DNA of 9,687 bases from positions 1-9,687 of the forward strand of contig NZ_CABUHK010000127.1 of assembly GCF_902491285.1 (NCBI RefSeq). The letters run 5' to 3'. Source of the stretch: an uncultured Bacteroides sp. Its GTDB lineage: Bacteria; Bacteroidota; Bacteroidia; Bacteroidales; Bacteroidaceae. Of the stretch, positions 8,042-9,687 are shown piece after piece. Every line of letters starts with the position of its first letter. The first letter of the stretch is position 1. The translations under genes and the position numbers were made by a program. The notes beneath the pieces are model-generated. The model ran no database searches and was not told the origin of the DNA. It saw only the letters and a program-made list of their open reading frames with translations.

Positions 8042-8107
8042 TGTTTCATGCCTTGAAACACTTTGTTTCTCGGTGTGAAACTAAAAGTTTCAAGTAGGGT
8101 TGAAACT
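8042..8107. repeat. Cluster of six alternating GTTTCA/TGAAAC half-sites
   Basis: The half-sites are at 8043-8048 (GTTTCA), 8054-8059 (TGAAAC), 8065-8070 (GTTTCT, one mismatch), 8076-8081 (TGAAAC), 8087-8092 (GTTTCA) and 8101-8106 (TGAAAC). They alternate strictly in orientation at a spacing of 10-14 bp. They give hairpins TGTTTCA/TGAAACA (8042-8048 with 8054-8060), GTTTC/GAAAC (8065-8069 with 8077-8081), and AGTTTCA/TGAAACT (8086-8092 with 8101-8107). The fourth and fifth can pair instead, as TGAAACT-AAA-AGTTTCA. The array fills the start of the gap after the FISUMP gene. It may be an intergenic palindromic repeat, an mRNA 3'-end structure or a protein binding array. Spacers are too short and unequal for CRISPR. 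Confidence 0.75.
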
Positions 8108-8112
8108 AATCT

Positions 8113-8142
8113 CTTATAGGACCGGCTACCGGATGCTATAAG
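8113..8142. other. Compound hairpin between the two gene sets
   Basis: CTTATAG (8113-8119) pairs with CTATAAG (8136-8142). Inside, CCGG (8122-8125) pairs with CCGG (8129-8132) around a 3-nt loop, with small asymmetric bulges between the helices. No T-run follows on the + strand, so it is not a standard terminator. It lies about 50 bp before the next start codon and could be a leader structure for the downstream genes or a boundary of the neighbouring repeat. No convincing TTTG/TAnnTTTG promoter pair is visible in 8018-8190. Confidence 0.45.
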
Positions 8143-8190
8143 CAGAGCAATAAACTATTTACAAACTATATAAAAAACGAAGCAGTAACA

Positions 8191-8778
8191 ATGAAAACAA
8201 AAAAGCTAACTATCGTCGTTGCTTTAGCAGCAATGACTTTTATCGGAACTTCATGTGGTAACAAACAACAGAAAAGCGCATCGGAAACGACTACGGAGCA
8301 AACCGCCTCTTCCGCTCTGGAAATCGACTCTCTCCTGGCAAATGCCGAAAGCCTTGCCGGAAAAGAAGTGACCATCGAAGGCGTTTGTACGCACACCTGC
8401 AAACATGGAGCCAAGAAAATCTTCCTTATGGGCAGTGACGACACGCAGGTAATCCGCGTGGAAGCCGGAACACTGGGCGCATTCGACCCTAAATGCGTGA
8501 ACTCCATCGTCCGCGTCACCGGCACGCTGAAAGAGCAACGCATCGACGAAGCCTATCTCCAGAACTGGGAAACGCAACTCAAAGCGCAAGCTGCCGAGAA
8601 GCACGGTACAGGCGAAGCCGGATGCGACACCGAAAAGAAAGCGCGTGGCGAAACAGCCAACACGCCCGAAGCCCGCATCGCCGACTTCCGTGCCAAGATA
8701 GCCGACCGCAAAGCAAAAACAGGAAAAGAGTATTTATCATTCTATTTTATGGAAGCTAATTCGTATGAAGTGGAGTAA
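8191..8778 (+). CDS. Small lipoprotein with Cys/His motif, probable OB-like fold
   Basis: A 195-aa predicted lipoprotein with lipobox FIGTSC (Cys22). The residues after the cysteine (GNKQQKS) lack acidic residues, so it probably stays on the periplasmic side of a membrane rather than on the surface. Residues ~45-120 read as a small beta-barrel: LAGKEVTIEGVCTHTCKHGAKK..., VIRVEAG, NSIVRVTGTLKE. This resembles nucleic-acid-type OB folds reused in bacterial lipoproteins such as DUF4920-like proteins; I am not certain of the family. The striking part is CTHTCKH (Cys66, His68, Cys70, His72), with further cysteines at 102 and 145, a plausible metal, heme or redox site. The C-terminal third is charged and probably helical (AKAQAAEKH, RIADFRAKIADRKAKTGKE). 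The gene overlaps the PepSY-type gene by 14 bp, so the two are translationally coupled. The start at 8191 follows an A-rich stretch and opens with a clear signal peptide. Confidence 0.8.
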   Translation: MKTKKLTIVVALAAMTFIGTSCGNKQQKSASETTTEQTASSALEIDSLLANAESLAGKEVTIEGVCTHTCKHGAKKIFLMGSDDTQVIRVEAGTLGAFDPKCVNSIVRVTGTLKEQRIDEAYLQNWETQLKAQAAEKHGTGEAGCDTEKKARGETANTPEARIADFRAKIADRKAKTGKEYLSFYFMEANSYEVE

Positions 8779-9331
8779 CAGCGTCCGCAAATGGAGCCGG
8801 ATTATACACCGCGACTTATCATTTTTCTTTGCCGGAATGGTCTTGATATATGCCATTTCCGGCATTGTGATGAATCATCGCAATACAATTAATCCGAACT
8901 TCTCCATCACGCGGAAAGAATATAAGATAACCGAAAACCTGCCGGACAAGGCGGGAATGAATAAGGAAAAAGTACTTACCCTGCTGGAACCACTGGGAGA
9001 GGCAGCCAACTGTACCAAACATTACTTCCCTCAAGCGGACGTAATGAAAGTATTCCTGAAAGGCGGCTCCAATCTCTTGGTGAATGTAAAGACGGGGGAA
9101 GCAGTTTACGAATCCGTCACCCGTCGCCCGCTTATCGGGGCGATGTCCCGTCTGCATTACAATCCGGGGCAGTGGTGGACGTACTTTGCTGATATTTTCG
9201 CTGTCGGGCTTATTATCATCACCCTTTCCGGCGTCATCATGCTGAAAGGGAATAAAGGTATTATCGGCAGAGGGGGAATAGAACTCATTGCAGGAATCTT
9301 GATTCCCCTGCTTTTCCTCTTCTTCTTTTGA
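8765..9331 (+). CDS. PepSY-associated transmembrane protein (short form)
   Basis: A 188-aa inner-membrane protein. The first helix (~18-36) follows an N-terminal segment WSRIIHRDLSFFFAG, the hallmark of PepSY-associated transmembrane proteins. A periplasmic domain of ~100 residues (40-135, with LTLLEPLG and VKTGEAVYES resembling a PepSY-like fold) is followed by RLHYNPGQWWTYFADIFAVGLIIITLSGVIML (second helix ~139-161) and a third C-terminal helix (~170-188). Histidines at 15, 38 and 131 flank the helices; larger relatives such as the FoxB/PiuB-type siderophore reductases bind heme in the membrane, but whether this short form does is unknown. It best fits the group often called PepSY_TM_like_2. 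It overlaps the lipoprotein gene by 14 bp and is followed 22 bp later by an ABC ATPase gene, so the three probably act together at the inner membrane. The sequence ends in a run of Phe/Leu, with no extra domain. Confidence 0.85.
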   Translation: MKWSNSVRKWSRIIHRDLSFFFAGMVLIYAISGIVMNHRNTINPNFSITRKEYKITENLPDKAGMNKEKVLTLLEPLGEAANCTKHYFPQADVMKVFLKGGSNLLVNVKTGEAVYESVTRRPLIGAMSRLHYNPGQWWTYFADIFAVGLIIITLSGVIMLKGNKGIIGRGGIELIAGILIPLLFLFFF

Positions 9332-9353
9332 ATAGAATAACAGATAAAATCGA

Positions 9354-9687
9354 ATGGAACAAATTATCGAATGTAACAATCTGACGCATTATTACGGCAA
9401 ACGGTTGATTTACGAAAACCTCAGTTTCACAGTACCCAAAGGACGTATCCTGGGACTGTTGGGCAAAAACGGTACGGGCAAGACCACCACTATAAATATC
9501 CTGAGCGGTTACCTGAAACCGCGCTCGGGAGAATGCCGCATCTTCGGACAGGAGATACAAACCATGCCACCGTCCCTGCGTCGTAACATCGGACTGCTGA
9601 TTGAGGGTCATGTGCAATACCAGTTTATGACTATCACCGAGATAGAGAAATTCTACGCAGCTTTCTACCCCGGTCAGTGGAAAAAGG
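9354..9687 (+). CDS. ABC transporter ATP-binding protein, N-terminal part (truncated by window end)
   Basis: The first 111 codons of a cytoplasmic ATPase that would power an ABC transporter; the rest, including the signature motif, Walker B and any permease gene, is outside the window. The start ATG at 9354 is followed by MEQIIECNNLTHYYGKRLIY, with the A-loop aromatic at Tyr13/Tyr14. Walker A is GKNGTGKT (37-44). The stretch RRNIGLLIEGHVQYQFMTITEIEKFYAAFY is the usual Q-loop neighbourhood of ABC-2-type exporter ATPases (CcmA/NatA/DrrA-like); the Q-loop position appears to be Glu84 rather than Gln, a variation found in that group. The gene begins 22 bp after the PepSY-type gene and is probably in the same operon. 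Transport direction and substrate cannot be judged from this fragment. Confidence 0.92.
   Translation, partial: MEQIIECNNLTHYYGKRLIYENLSFTVPKGRILGLLGKNGTGKTTTINILSGYLKPRSGECRIFGQEIQTMPPSLRRNIGLLIEGHVQYQFMTITEIEKFYAAFYPGQWKK

Noticed and set aside
8042..8107. CRISPR array
   Set aside because: Units are 6-7 bp, alternate in orientation and have 5-8 bp gaps; CRISPR repeats are longer, same-orientation and separated by unique spacers of about 30 bp.
8113..8142. Intrinsic terminator for the four-gene operon
   Set aside because: The hairpin is followed by CAGAGCAATA on the + strand, with no T-run, so it does not fit Rho-independent termination in that direction.

Overview
The window looks like a chromosomal segment of Bacteroides or a close relative in the Bacteroidales. 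The evidence is the gene content: a TonB-dependent receptor with an N-terminal carboxypeptidase-regulatory-like domain, DUF4876- and DUF6850-type outer-membrane proteins, a fimbrillin/FISUMP lipoprotein and a PepSY-type membrane protein. The A-rich sequences before start codons, without strong Shine-Dalgarno motifs, fit as well. All genes lie on the + strand.

Positions 1-527 hold the 3' end of aspartate-semialdehyde dehydrogenase (asd), a housekeeping gene. It is closed by a strong intrinsic terminator at about 582-633. The 3' flank of asd is the boundary between core metabolism and an accessory surface locus.

Positions 779-8017 hold four tightly packed genes that probably form one operon: a 947-aa TonB-dependent receptor, a 411-aa DUF4876-like lipoprotein (4 bp later), a 503-aa DUF6850-like beta-barrel protein (overlapping by 8 bp, or 1 bp beyond the stop if the second ATG is used), and a 537-aa fimbrillin-like/FISUMP lipoprotein (37 bp later). 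Every product carries an export signal, and two are outer-membrane barrels. There is no SusD homologue and no carbohydrate-active enzyme, so this is not a standard polysaccharide utilization locus. The simplest reading is a TonB-powered uptake or surface-binding system of unknown substrate, with dedicated surface lipoproteins. The region just before the first gene holds two adjacent inverted repeats that could be an operator.

Positions 8018-8190 are non-coding. They hold a cluster of six alternating GTTTCA/TGAAAC half-sites that can fold into several hairpins, followed by a separate compound hairpin. Positions 8191-9687 start a second compact set of genes: a small Cys/His-bearing lipoprotein, a three-helix PepSY-type inner-membrane protein (overlapping by 14 bp) and the N-terminal third or so of an ABC transporter ATPase that runs off the window. 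This could be a periplasmic/inner-membrane metal, heme or redox module. Whether it works with the upstream outer-membrane locus is inference only.
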